Assembly (NCBI GenBank): GCA_032433765.1
Contig: JAVIAB010000024.1
Location: 15,297,126 to 15,361,125, forward strand
Length of the DNA stretch: 64,000 nucleotides
DNA from: Megaustenia siamemsis
Taxonomy: Eukaryota > Mollusca > Gastropoda > Stylommatophora > Ariophantidae
Reading direction: 5' to 3'
Positions 13,601 to 28,600 of the stretch are shown piece after piece. The notes beneath the pieces were generated by a model. The model was given only the letters and a program-made list of their open reading frames with translations. It was not told the DNA's origin and ran no database searches. The position numbers were made by a program, and so were the translations under genes. Position 1 is the first letter of the stretch; every line of letters begins with the position of its first letter.

Positions 13601-16600
13601 TGTGGTTGGTATTACGTCCTCGCCGCTTTACTTTCCCAGAAAAAAATCCGGTACCCATTAAAGGTTGGGTGAACCGAAAGTCATCAGTTGGGATCGAACC
13701 CTACCTCTTGTCCTTTGTAGTCCAATTCACTAACCACTGAGCTATCTCAGCTCCCTCAGTGCAAAATAAAGAGTCTGAAAACTTGATGGCTTCTGTGGTG
13801 CATTACTTGTACATAATCCTTCAATTACCTGACATTGTTGTTGTTAGCTGTTAGTCGAAGGCCCTTGTGTGTAAAGACGTGCACAAGGGAGTTATTTGAA
13901 ATGTCACTGCTCGCTCCTTTCTTAAATGAGCTCCGTCATCAGGTGTAAACTGTCAATCTTCGCACTTTGCGTTGTGTTCTGGTTCGTCGGTTGGGTCGGA
14001 ATATGTCACATGAAATTGACTGCACACACACGTCTCTTGTACAAAAGAATAGCAATACTTTATTGACATAATCCACTTAACAGAGGTGCTCAATATAAAC
14101 AGCCCAGCGGCGTTGATTATGCTCGGGTATCAAAGTAAATGCTAAGGTGGTTCCAGTTACCTCCGAACTCTTGTAATTAATCTCAAGGCTCTCTCATCAC
14201 ACATTGACTCACTTATCTCTATCCATATTTTGTGAACAGTGTACAGAACATAACAACCAACATAATATCCATGTCATAAATCCATCTCATGGAACATCTC
14301 ATTACAGACACTTCCTCACTAGTCTATTCAATGTCACTCTACTGTATGATTACAAAGTATCCAGCTTCCTATACTATAGGATTCAGTCTCACTCGTTCCT
14401 TTAACTACATTCAACTTCTTAAATGAAATGTCCACCTTATGGTTGTCCCTACACATGACTAGCTGATATGGGCATTTGCCCTGTTACCACTAAAATTAAC
14501 TAGCTGATATGGGCATTTGCCCTGTTACCACTAAAATATATCCACTTCTCTACTAATTTAGATCGACTGTGTCTTCCAGCCTCCTTAGCTTACATGCGAT
14601 CTCTGTTTCTGTACACCTGTGACTAAAAGAGCATTTGCTCTGTACTACCAAAATGGACCCACGCCCTAGCGGCCTTTCTACCTCCTTAACTTACATGTGA
14701 TTTTTTGTCATTTTCTCTCTGTGCCGGCTCTTAAGTATTTCATATTTCAACCAATGAAAAATGACCTACATCATTCTCCCAGCCAATGAAATCCCTTCAC
14801 CCTCTTAAGTCTATTCACTCGAGTCTCTCACCATTCCCTCTTAATCACAAGATTCTCCTATCTCTACTCACCTAAACAACTAGCTCATAAACTATCCCGT
14901 GAATGTCACTTTTCCTAAATACACGATGGTTCTCTCAATTCTCCTTTCACTGTCCCCAAATCCATTATTTCCCTACATCCTTACATCCACTGTTACACTG
15001 GTGTCACTGCAAATGAATTAAAATCCATAATTGCTCAACCATCTGTGCCAGTGGAATCATCAGAATTAACATACCATCTCATTGAATTATCCAAACAAAG
15101 GCAGCTGCAGACCTCATCATAGCAGCCACAGCACACGCCAAAAGACATCAGGTGTAACACCAAAAGACATAAGGCATAACCACAGCGAAAGTGAACGCAG
15201 CCAAACTGGCCTTCATCATACAATATCATTCATCGTAAAGAATCGGAATATCAAGACACGATCCGGATGAAATACACAGCCCCAGCACAACCTTGAAAAT
15301 CAAGAAAGCCAATCTAGTACAGCAGTTTCTCTAGCATGGACATGATCTAACTTCCCCAGCAGAACCTTGAAAATCAAAAAAGCCAAAGCAGGTCATCACA
15401 TAGGCTGTTGTTGATGTTGGGAATATCATCACCGCACACCAGACTAATCCATAGGTGCTTCGATACGATATCCCCCGAGAGAAAATCTGAGGAGAACCCT
15501 GACCCACATGCACAAACTCTGTAGCATGGCCAGGGATCCAGATTTCCAGGATAAAGGTAAAGTATGAGATTGCTTGACTGTGCTCACCCAATGACTAAAG
15601 GAGTGTACCTCTTCATCACCCGCTCTTAAAAGGACGCTAAGTAGGTGTGTCTGCATTGTGTTGTGGTTTACAGTATAACTGTGATATTTGCACCTTTCGG
15701 CCCAACACATCCAACTTCAGCACGACATTTTTGAGTACCGGGTTGTCTTCCCACTTTGATCCCTACTTGCTTGGCCAGACTAGACAAATTAGTCTGTTAC
15801 TAGAGGCACCACGGAGAGGTGTAGCAGGGTCTGATTGGTTCTGGTTCACCAATCCTGGCACAAGCCATCAGCTCTGGGTCGCTGACAACTTCCAGCTCTG
15901 GTGCTGTGAGGCGCGCCCTCGCCTCCAGTATGAGATTTAAATTGGCATCTTAGCACACGAGTTTTCACCCATTTGTGCTCGGCCAACTATCCAGAAGTGT
16001 TTGGAGACTTTAGGATAGTGTCACTTCAAGCATCAAAACTCAGGATGCAAAGCGGCATTCCTCACCTTCCCAGAGTAATACCCTGGTACCCATTTCTGCC
16101 AATGGCAGGGTTGACCGTAGGGGTATTTTTGTCTAACCACGAGTACATTTCACACTGCTTCCACTGGGAATCAAACACGGGTTGTCCAAATGTCAGTAGC
16201 CCAGTTTGATGATTTTTCCCAACTAGGCTACCGAGATCCCCAACTTCCAGGATCTAAGTATCATCAGCTCAACATCTAAATCACTCGGCATTCAAATTTT
16301 TTCAAAGCGCTATTTAAAAAAACCAGCAATTGTTATTTATTATTGTCTCTGATATTGGAGTTTCCAACAACAGTATATATTTATTTGTATTTTCCAAGAA
16401 GCAGGTGCCTACCTCAAGATCAAACATATTCAGCAACGTCAAAGTACCATCACACAACACCATGATGCGGTTGAGAGCTGACGCTGCCCTTATTTGCACA
16501 ACAGGTTTTTTCTGAAAGTATCAAAAGTTGTTAGTACGAGCTGTCTATGAAAAAAATATGTCTAAAAAACACAATATGACATTTTATTTTGATTTCAACG

Positions 16601-19600
16601 AGAATTACTTTTCATCACCATGACTTCTTCCACATTTCTTTATTTTTTGACTTCATGACTTTAATTTCACTTAAAACCCCTTCACCGCCAGACTTCAAGA
16701 AAAAAAAATACCACCTGGTGCCAGACAAAAAAATGAGGGCAATAAAATGAATTCTTTACAGAAGCACATCTCTCACAATTGTTAACACTTTACACTGTAA
16801 ATGTTTTCGTCTTGGTTGTAAAATCCCTCAGTAACTGTAAGTCACGTTGCTCTGACCTACTTTTGCGAGTGCCATCTAGGAGCATGCGCTTTAGATAATT
16901 AGTTTCATGGGGTTTTATGTTCATGACATGTGCTGCTATCAAACAAAACACTGACAGTTTCTGGTGGTCTTGTAATGTTCACAAGTAGATAAATTCCACA
17001 TTTATGTTTAGGCTCAAATCTATTGGTGTGTTACTGACACCGTTTTATTTGTCGTACGTTTGGTAAAATAGCATGACAAGGCCAGTGTTGTATAAAACAA
17101 TATGATGGATAATATTTGCACCAATAGATGTCCGCAACTCTTTGCTGATGATATTTTCACCAATAGATGTCCGCAACTCTTTGCTGATAATATTTGCACC
17201 AATAGATGTCCACAACTCTTTGCTGATAATATTTGCACCAATAGATGTCCGCAACTCTTTGCTGATAATATTTGCACCAATAGATGTCCGCAACTCTTTG
17301 CTGATAATATTTGCACCAATAGATGTCCGCAACTCTTTGCTGATGATATTTGCACCAATAGATGTCCGCAACTCTTTGCTGATAATATTTGCACCAATAG
17401 ATGTCCGCAACTCTTTGCTGATAATATTTGCACCAATAGATGTCCGCAACTCTTTGCTGATAATATTTGCACCAATAGATGTCCGCAACTCTTTGCTGAT
17501 AATATTTGCACCAATAGATGTCCGCAACTCTTTGCTGATAATATTTGCACCAATAGATGTCCGCAACTCTTTGCTGATGATATTTGCACCAATAGATGTC
17601 CGCAACTCTTTGCTGATGATATTTGCACCAATAGATGTCCGCAACTCTTTGCTGATAATATATTTGCACCAATAGATGTCCGCAACTCTTTGCTGATAAT
17701 ATTTGCACCAATAGATGTCCGCAACTCTTTGCTGATAATATTTGCACCAATAGATGTCCGCAACTCTTTGCTGATAATATTTGCACCAATAGATGTCCGC
17801 AACTCTTTACTGATAATATTTGCACCAATAGATGTCCGCAACTCTTTGCTGATAATATTTGCACCAATAGATGTCCGCAACTCTTTGCTGATAATATTTG
17901 CACCAATAGATGTCCGCAACTCTTTGCTGATAATATTTGCACCAATAGATGTCCGCAACTCTTTGCTGATAATATTTGCACCAATAGATGTCCGCAACTC
18001 TTTGCTGATAATATTTGCACCAATACATGTCCGCAACTCTTTGCTGATGATATTTGCACCAATAGATGTCCGCAACTCTTTGCTGATAATATTTGCACCA
18101 ATAGATGTCCGCAACTCTTTGCTGATAATATTTGCACCAATAGATGTCCGCAACTCTTTGCTGATGATATTTGCACCAATAGATGTCCGCAACTCTTTGC
18201 TGATGATATTTGCACCAATAGATGTCCGCAACTCTTTGCTGATGATATTTGCACCAATAGATGTCCGCAACTCTTTGCTGATAATATTTGCACCAATAGA
18301 TGTCCGCAACTCTTTGCTGATAATATTTGCACCAATAGATGTCCGCAACTCTTTGCTGATAATATTTGCACCAATAGATGTCCGCAACTCTTTGCTGATA
18401 ATATTTGCACCAATAGATGTCCGCAACTCTTTGCTGATGATATTTGCACCAATAGATGTCCGCAACTCTTTGCTGATGATATTTCAGTAGTTTTGGTAAT
18501 TTTTCAATTTTTAAACATGACTAGAGTATGATTCAGCTAAAGTATATTAAAATTAAAAATAATAAGAAGTGAGATGCAGAATAGCTCAGGCAAAAGCAGC
18601 TTTCCAAAAACTGAGGAAGATACTGTGCCATCCATTTTTGACAATAGAAACTAGAAAAAGAGTTCTTAAATATTATGTAGAGCTAGTCTTAACACATTGA
18701 TGTGAATCATGGACAATAGGACAACAGACAAGAAAATCACTGGAGGCTGTAGAGGTGTGGTTTTATAGAGGAATATTGAGAATACCATGGACAGCTAAGA
18801 AGAGTAATGAAAACGTTCTGAAAGAGGCCACAGAAAAAAAAGGGCTAATTTCCAATATTAGGAAGAAACAATCATCATTTTTTTTCCCCTTAAAGAGAAG
18901 GGAACAGCTGGAATATATAGTAACAAATGGGAAAATTGAAGGAGGAAGAGATAGAAGGAAGCAAAGAGAAAAGATACCAGATAGCTTAAGACAGCTGAGT
19001 CCACTGCATCACAGGTAGAAACTCCTTATATAACGTCACAACTGTCTAAAAATAGCTACATTCTAAAATTGCTAGTCTATGCAGATTGCAAAAGCCCGTG
19101 TTCTGGACCCACTGCACCTACATGCTTAATTTATATAAATTTGCTTAAGCAAGAATTTGAATATGTAAACAATATGTGTGTGTGTGATGATGTAGAAAGA
19201 AGTAAGTAAAAAATATATGTGTTTTTTTCATAAGGAAGGAAAATTTGAAAATCTTTGGATACTTTTTGTCACAGCAACAGATGGATATAAGTAAAGGTAA
19301 AGGGCCCCCCATCACGCCAAGTGGCGTATAGGGAATATGGTGTTAGTGAACATATATTTTACAGACCTTCGGCACATGATTTTTGAGGTAATGTGGTCGG
19401 TATTATACCCGTGCCGCTTTACTTTCCCAGAAAAAAATCAAGTACCCTTTATTAAAGGCTGGGTGAACCCAGAAGCCGTCGTCGGGGATCAAACCCTACC
19501 TCTTGTCCTTTGTAGTCCAGTTCACTAACCACTGAGCTATTGCAGCTCCAACAGAAGAATATAACAAAGAGAAAATCTATTTAACAATTTATGAACTTTA

Positions 19601-22600
19601 TTTACTATTTATTTATTACATTCTTATTCCAAGTTGTTCACTTTTGTATGGTGCAGTCAGAATTAGGGTCCAACTTTCCACTTGATGCCATTATGAAAAT
19701 GCAGGCCAAGTTTCAAAAATCACTCATTATTTGCTGCATTTTCCCAAAAACAGTAAAACAAAACTGAAAGAAGAAAACTGATGGAAAGGAAACAAGCAAA
19801 CAATTCATGGCAATAATTATTGGTTACATCCCTTACAAAATAAACTGCATGATTTTCTAGTAGAGAGATTTATATATGAATGAGTCTGTGATGTATTGTA
19901 ACATTTTTATATGGACAAAAATATATGTTGACAGTAGTGACACAGAACATGGACGAGTAACATCAAAAGATGGACAAATCAGCCTATGACAACCTGCACC
20001 ATCAAAGCAAGAAACAGAGCAGAATGGCGCTCCATGGTAGCCAACCTCGTTGCGGAGACGGCACTCGATGATGATGAGTAGTGAAAGGTTAAAGCTACTT
20101 TCAAAATTAATGAATTTGATACCACCTAAAATTACTTCCCCACATTATCATTTTGATTCCTTCCAACATTACTTTCAACCTATGATTCTTCCTTTCAGTG
20201 ATTACCCTTTATATTGGCGGGTATGTATTTTGTGAGAATCAGAATAGCTAAAACAGCAATGTCTTTCAGAAGCTTTGAAAAGTTGTGGAAATCAAAACTC
20301 ATGCTGGAAAACAATAATAGACATAGAAACAAAGTTGAACGCATTTGAAAATAAATGTCTAAGGAAAATACTTGGTATAGCGTGGAATGAATTCAAAACA
20401 AACGAGGAAATTAGAGAAATCACCAATCGACTACTAAAATCATCAGTAATCAAGAAAAGACGTTGGACATGTTATGCATGTGATGAGAAGAGATGATAAC
20501 CAAATAGTAAAGCAAGCCCTCAAGTGGGAAACAACAGGTAGGATGAAAAAAGGCCAATCCAGAGAAACACTGAGAAGAACAATGATCAGGGAGGCAAAGG
20601 CAGTAGAAATCGGCTCCCACAATGAGATCAAGACGCTTGCCCAGAACAGAGACAAATTGGTGAGATCTGATAACAAATCTTGACAAGGACTGCTAGAAAG
20701 AAAATTTTGAAACAGGGAACGGGTATCTGAGTCTATGCCTTAGGGGTCGACTATGGCTTGAAAGGTAGGTAGGTAGATAGATAGATAGGTAGGTAGGTAG
20801 GTAGGTAGGTAGGATAGATAGATAGGTAGGTAGGTAAGATAGATAGGTAAGATAGATAGATAGATAGGTAGGTAGGTAAGATAGATAGATAGGTAGGTAG
20901 GTAGGTAGATAGATAGAAAGGTAGGTAGGTAGGTAGGTGGGTAGGTAGGTAGGTAGGTAGATGAACTTTGTGTCGCTAGTTTATTTATGACAAAACCACA
21001 AAATCTGCTCCTTTCAGCTCAAAACATACATCTTCAACATGATCTACACAACAATTTTGCCTGGGCAGCAGCCAATCTGGCCTATTCTTTTAACTTTTAA
21101 CTGTGAAGGGTTGTTTAGAGAAATTTATATATAAATGAATCACAAATATAAGGACCTCCTGTTTTTGCCATTATTCATGGGGGCTATACATTGGATCTCA
21201 CTACTCAGAGACCGGGGGCGGATAAAGCCATGAGAAAACCATGGATTTGAAGATAAAAATTCCCACCATTTGTGGCAGAATTCAAAACACCTTCCCTCCC
21301 ATTGACTGACATATTACCTCTATATACCACTGAGTCCCCAAAGCAACTTTCAAAATGTATGACTCTGATTCCTCTGAAACATGACTTCCAACTTCACAAC
21401 ACAAACTCTATGACCTAATTTTCATCAAAAATACTTATAACTACATGACACTTACTTCAATCCGTGTTAAAACTGGTAAATAATTTATTAAAAGATATAT
21501 ATTTCTAATTGGTCCCTGTTTTCCATAATGTCTGTTGCAAGATAGCTGGCTTTAACACATTTCATACCACGAGCTGAAAATCACGGCTTTCAAGACGGCA
21601 CGCCAAGCCCAAAAGCCATGATTTGCAGCTTTTAATTTATTTTAATTTTCATAATTATTTCACTTAAATGGGAGCCGCGATAGCTCAGTGATTAGTAAAC
21701 TGGACTACAAAGGACAAGGGGTAGGGTTCGATCCCAACCGACGGCTTCCGGGTTCACCCAGCCTTAAATGGGTGCCAGATTTTTTTCTGGGAAAGTAAAG
21801 CAGCACGGGCGTAATACCGACCACATTACCCCAAAAAATCTTGTGCTGAAGGTCTGTAAAATTTATGGTCACTAACATCATATTTCCCTATACGCCACTT
21901 GGCGTGACGGGGGTACTATACTTTTTTTCTTCTTTATTTCACTTAAATCCTTGTGATTCTCTTATTACCCACTTCTCCAACTCTGTGGAGAAATTGTCCA
22001 AACAAAATGATTTTGTAGATCAATTTTAATTTACTTTATCGCTGTTATTTCAAATTTTTAAACATTTCTGAAAAATGGCGTGTCAAACCCCACGATAGTG
22101 AATGTGTTAAAGGGACATTACGACAAAGATCTTACAACAACTAAGAATTTATGGCCTTGCTTTTCTGTGGCAAATGTGACTCTCCCATTTGCGTGAGTCT
22201 TTTCCTCAATGCTATAGTGTACCACAAAACTGTGGACAAAAACAACAACAAAAATCAATTAAATGATACATTTTTAATGTTTGGATACATTTATATGTCA
22301 TTTCATAAAGGAGGGTGCACATCAAAGAAAAATCATGGATGTTTTACACTATTTTATTTCTTTTGTTTCATCACTAATTTTTTAAAATTAAAAAACTGTC
22401 TATGATTCTTTTGAGATAGAGCTGTGTGCACAGAACAGAGACAAATGGCAAGATTTTATAAAATATCTTTAAAAGAATTGAAAACTGCTAGAACAAAAAT
22501 TCAGATAAGAAAAGGAGTATCTTGGTCTACGCCTAAAGGTCAATGGATGGATGGATATGATTCTTTTGCAGCCTAAATAAAAAACATTTTGCAAATTAGA

Positions 22601-25600
22601 CATGGTGCAATTTGTAAAAGTTTAATAAAAGATCTTTGCAACGATTGAGACTGCTTGTAGAATAATTTAGAAACAGGGAAAGAGTATCTGAGTCTATGCC
22701 ATATGGGCCAACTACGGCTCGAAAGATCGACAGATAGATAGATAGAATTTGTAAAAGATAACCACAGACCAAGCCAGATGGGGGAGCCATGATAGCTCAG
22801 TGGTTAGTGAACCGGACTACAAAGGACAAGAGGTAGGGTTCGATCATAATCGACGGCTTCCGGTTCACCCAGCCTTTAATGGGTACCGGATTTTTTTCTG
22901 GGAAAGTAAAGTGGCATGGGCGTAATACTGACCACATTACCCCAAAAATCATATGTCAAAGGTCTGCAAAATTTATGGTCACTAACATCATATTCCCTAT
23001 ACACCACTTGGCGTGACGGGGGTACTTTACTACTTTACTTTCTTTAAGCCAGATGTAGAGATTTTGTTGCTACTCGTTAGGATCATCTGCCACTGATTTT
23101 AAGCCATATATAGACTGACATAGAATAATTGGTTTACCCTGGACAGTTTTAACTGATGTAGAAGTTCTAGTAGAGATACTAGTTAGATGCGACTGGGTAG
23201 CAGTTGTAGATTATATATTTCCACTCTAGAGTGTGTGTGTAGGAGGTAAGTTGGTCCTTGAAGTTTTGAATTAAGATGTTTTTCTTATATCATACACAAC
23301 AACCTACTAAAAGTAATCTTGGAAAGAAAAATACACGGTAAAAATGGCAGAGGCAGACTAAGACTAACATGGATGAGTAACATCAAAAGATGGACAAGTC
23401 AGCCTATGACAACCTGCATCATCAAAGCAAGAGACAGAGCGGAATGACGCTCCATGGTAGCCTACCAATCGATGCAAAGATGACACTCAATGAATGAATG
23501 AATTCTTATAACATTAAACCTGTTAGAGTGCTGGCCAGTTTTGTGCTAGACTCTATAAACTCATAACGGAGTTGTTATTGATGTGCTGTCCTCAACAGTT
23601 GTCCAGTCTATAACGTTATATCAGAAGTTAACAAGAGGTGTTCTGTCTGGTGAGATCACGACCATTCCATCATAGCAGACAAAAGCCACAGTTGCCCAGC
23701 TCATTAAGCACTCCTGCATTGTTGAGACCCAACATTAAGCACTCCTGCATTGTTGAGACCCAACATAAAGCACTCCTGCATTGTTGAGACCCAACATTAT
23801 GTACTCTGCATTGTTGAGATCCAACATTAAGCACTCCTGCATTATTAAGACCCAACATTAAGCATACCTGCATTGTTGAGACCCAACATTAAGCACACCT
23901 GCATTGTTGAGACCCAACATTAAGCACACCTGCATTGTTATGACCCAACATTAAGCACTCCTGCATTGTTGAGACCCAACATTAAGCACTCCTGCATTGT
24001 TGAGACCCAACATTAAGCACACCTGCATTGTTGAGACCCAACATTAAGCACTCCTGCATTGTTGAGACCCAACATTAAGCACTCCTGCATTGTTGAGACC
24101 CAATAGTAAGCACGCCTGCATTGTTGAGACCCAACATTAAGCACTCCTGCATTGTTGAGACCCAACATTAAGCACTCCTGCATTATTGAGACCCAGCATT
24201 AAGCACCCCTGCATTGTTGAGACCCGGCATTAAGCACTCCTGCATTATTGAGACCCAGCATTAAGCACTCCTGCATTGTTGAGAAAAAACATTAAGCACT
24301 CCTGCATTATTGAGACCCGGCATTAAGCACTCCTGCATTGTTGAGACCCAACATTAAGCACTCCGGTATTGTTATGACCCAACATTAAGCACTCCTGTAT
24401 TGTTATGACCCAACATTAAGCACTCCTGTATTGTTATGACCCAACATTAAGCACTCCTGTATTGTTATGACCCAACATTAAGCACTCCTGTATTGTTATG
24501 ACCCAACATTAAGCACTCCTGTATTGTTATGACTCAACATTAAGCACTCCTGTATTGTTATGACCCAACATTAAGCACTCCTGCATTTTTGAGACCCAAC
24601 ATTAAGCACTCCTGCATTGTTGAGACTCAGCATTAAGCACTCCTGCATTGTTGAGACCCAACATTAAGCACTCCTGCATTGTTGAGACCCAACATTAAGC
24701 ACTCCTGCATTGTTGAGACCCAACATTAAGCACTCCTGCATTGTTGAGACCCAACATTAAGCACTCCTGCATTGTTGAGACCCAACATTAAGCACTCCTG
24801 CATTGTTGAGACCCAACATTAATCACTCCTGCATTGTTGAGACCCAGCATTAAGCACTCCTGCATTGTTGAGACCCAACATTAAGCACTCCTGCATTGTT
24901 GAGAAAAAACATTAAGCACTCCTGCATTGTTGAGACCCAACATTAAGCACTCCTGCATTGTTGAGACCCAACATTAAGCACTCCTGCATTGTTGAAACCC
25001 AACATTAAGCACTCCTGCATTGTTGAAACCCAACATTAAGCACTCCTGCATTGTTATGACCCAACATTAAGCACTCCTGTATTGTTATGACCCAACATTA
25101 AGCACTCCTGTATTGTTATGACCCAACATTAAGCACTCCTGCATTGTTATGACCCAACATTAAGCACTCCTGCATTGTTATGACCCAACATTAAGCACTC
25201 CTGTATTGTTATGACCCAACATTAAGCACCCCTGTATTGTTATGACCCAACATTAAGCACTCCGGTATTGTTATGACCCAACATTAAGCACTCCGGTATT
25301 GTTATGACCCAACATTAAGCACTCCTGTATTGTTATGACCCAACATTAAGCACTCCTGTATTGTTATGACCCAACATTAAGCACTCCTGTATTGTTATGA
25401 CCCAACATTAAGCACTCCTGTATTGTTATGACTCAACATTAAGCACTCCTGTATTGTTATGACCCAACATTAAGCACTCCTGTATTGTTATGACCCAACA
25501 TTAAGCACTCCTGTATTTTATGACACAACATTAAGCACTCCTGCATTGATGAGACCCAACATTAAGCACTCCTGCATTGATGAGACCTGGCATTAAGCAC

Positions 25601-28600
25601 TCCTGCATTGTTGAGACCCAACATTAAGCACTCATGCATTGTTGAGACCTGACATTAAGCACTCCTGCATTACACAGCTTATCCAACACCACTGGACTTT
25701 GAGGGAGAGTTGCACAACATCAAGCACAATATCTCCTCCATGCTGCACTAAATCATGTTGGTAGCAGCAGCAGCTGCAACAGCAGTAATAATAGTACAAT
25801 ATGAATGTTAGTGTCTGTCAAAGGATATTATTAAAGTTACCTTACTTCCTTGAATTGGCAACTTTTCTTTCCTTTTTTTTTCCTCATTAATCCACAAGCT
25901 ATTTGAGCATGAACTCTGTGTCCTGATGTCATGGTAAAGAAAATACATGTCTCTCTGAGATATCATCCTTAAGCTGGGATGTGCAACTTTCCCCAAATTG
26001 AATTTACCTGCCATTAGGCTAGTATTTTCTATCTCCAGCTGGAAGAGTTTTTAGCAAACTCTTCCTACTCAGTTATGTTCATATCAACCACTCTCATGTC
26101 ACAGTTACAGACATCTTAGTAGTGTAAAACGAGTCTTCCTTTGTGACATTATCAAGATGGATTAAATGAGGAATGGTGTAATGAATAGCTATTGAGTTAT
26201 TAAGTTATTAGTGGGGGCCTCGGTAGCCAAGTTGGGAAAACCACCCGACGGGGACGTTCGGACAACCGGTGTTCGATTCCCGCTGGGAGCAGTGTGAATT
26301 GTACTCATGGTTGGAAAAAAAAAAATACCCCCACGGTCGACCCAGCCATTAGCAGAAATGGGTACCAGGGTATTACCCTGGGAAGGTGAGGAATGTTGCT
26401 TCGCATCTGAGTTTCGATGCTTGAGGTGACACTATACAGAAATCTCCTAACATCTCTGGATAGGCGGCCGAGCACATATGGGTGTAAACTCGCGTGCTTT
26501 GACGCCGGTTCAAGTCTCGTACTTTAACTTTACCTTTAAGTTATTAGTGGTTATCATCACTGCACTCCGAACATCTCCATAAATGCTCAGATCCCCTTCT
26601 CAGCATGTCCCGCAGCATCCAGCGACTGATGACTCCAGTTCTGTGTTGGTTGATAAGTCCTCTTATGTACCCACTAAGCCTCTCATTTCTGGCTATACCC
26701 ATCTTTATCTTTTTTTTTCCCACTCCAGTTGGACTTCCTGCTAACCACTTGTGTCAAGACACATTCTAATAAGGTTGAGATCACTATAGTCCTTACAGTA
26801 GTTAGATCTGTTGATATAGAAGAGGCAGCATTGCAGTACCTCTAAAATTGAATAGCTTCAGCGCAACCTGGGAAATCACAAAAGCCATTGCATCTGCACA
26901 TCAGCTTTCTGAGTCTAAAAACCAACTGCTCATGTTAACTCTGTGGCATTTGAATATCATCATCTCATTTCAGTGGGTCTTCCTTTCCTTCAATTAACGT
27001 TATTTCTAGTTGATATGGGATGCTGTTTGCTTGTAGACCATAAATAAACAGCAAGCTTTATCATACTAATGTTATCTATCTATCTATTGTCCTTTCGAGC
27101 CGAAGATGGCACATAGGGCAGAACTACAATCCCAAAAACAGAAACCTTGCATGCCAAAATGGCACATATTGCAGATATCACTGCTTCTAAAATTTATGGT
27201 TCTGTTTCCATAATAATACTTTTTACGACAGCTTGTCAAGCCATCGATCAACCTCCTTAGTCACCTCTTACGACATGCCTGGAAGGTCAGAGTGTCACTA
27301 TTCTTTACAATGTTATGCCAGCGTAAAAAAAAAAGAATGTATTTTACAAAATGGGATATCTGAAAAAGGAAAATGAAACTATATACAGTTTTGAAACAGA
27401 GGTAATCTGATCATCAGATGCTGGATTGCCTTACAGTCTTACAAAAATAAGTGAGGTGTTCAGATCTCTGAAATGCAAAGTAGTCTAATTAAAAACTTAC
27501 CAGTCACTGGTTCCTATGTAAATATTTTTACCACAGACGTCCAGACACTCAATCTGAAACATAACCACTAAAATTTTATTACATATATATGCATATATAT
27601 ATATATATATATATATCTATTGACCTTTCAAGCCGTAGCCGGCCATAGGGCGTAGACCAAGATACTCCTTCATCTGAATTTTTGTTCTAGCAGTTTTCTT
27701 TTAAAGATATTTTATCAAATCTCGCCATTTATCTCTGTTCTGTGCAAGCAGCTCTATCTCACTGAGGGAGCCGAATCCTGATGCTCTTGCCTCTCTCATC
27801 AATGTATATATATATAAATGTGTGAGTGCATGCATGTGTTTTGAATTCAAATCAAAATTTTGTTGTTACATGAGTAAGATAAAAAAAGTAAAGTACCCCC
27901 GTCGCGCCAAGTGGCGTATAGGGAAATATGGTGTTAGTGACCCTATATTTTACAGACCTTCAGCACATGATTTTTGGGGTAATGTGGTCGTTATTACGCC
28001 CGTGCTGCTTTACTTTCCCAGAAAAAAATCCGGTACCCATTTTAGGCTGGGTGAACCTGGAAGCCGTCGGTTGGGATCGAACCCTACCCCTTGTCCTTTG
28101 TAGTCCAATTCACTAACCACTGAGCTATCGCGGCTCCCTGTTACATGAGTATAATATATAAATATGTGAATGCTCTTATAAGAGACAGTTGTTTACCATT
28201 ATCATATGTGTGCTGATGTTGCAGGGCAATGTATGTCTTAGTTAAACAAGAAGGTGCATTAGCTGCAAGTGTAAAAATGGAAGGCATGTATGTTGTTATA
28301 ACATTTATTTTGTGCATGACGGCATACAAACTGAGTGAATTGTACAGAAAACACCAAACTCTGCAAAGTGATGAGTTTATATGAGGCAGGTCTCATCATC
28401 CATGTGTATATATGGACAGGCCACACACACAATCAAACATATATTGCAGGATTGCCTCATATTTAGCCAGTTACAGACTAAACACAGAGCCTCACATCAT
28501 CACATCATGAGTAAGCTGTTTGGAGGCCGTGAAGAACTCATACATACAGTAAGGTATATTCAGAGAACTGGACTTCCTGTACACTTTACTAAACAGAAGG

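Noticed and set aside
17020..18490. Long open frames (481, 462, 431 codons) on both strands
   Set aside because: All are translations of the 39-bp repeat inside a TGFBRAP1 intron; openness follows from period 39 and lack of stops in the unit.
23690..25675. Regular short repeats resembling a CRISPR array
   Set aside because: Units are head-to-tail without unique spacers, in an animal intron; this is a minisatellite.
25808..26014. 68-codon minus-strand frame tested as a TGFBRAP1 exon
   Set aside because: Phase and sequence do not fit; the correct exon 3 was found at 22136-22229.
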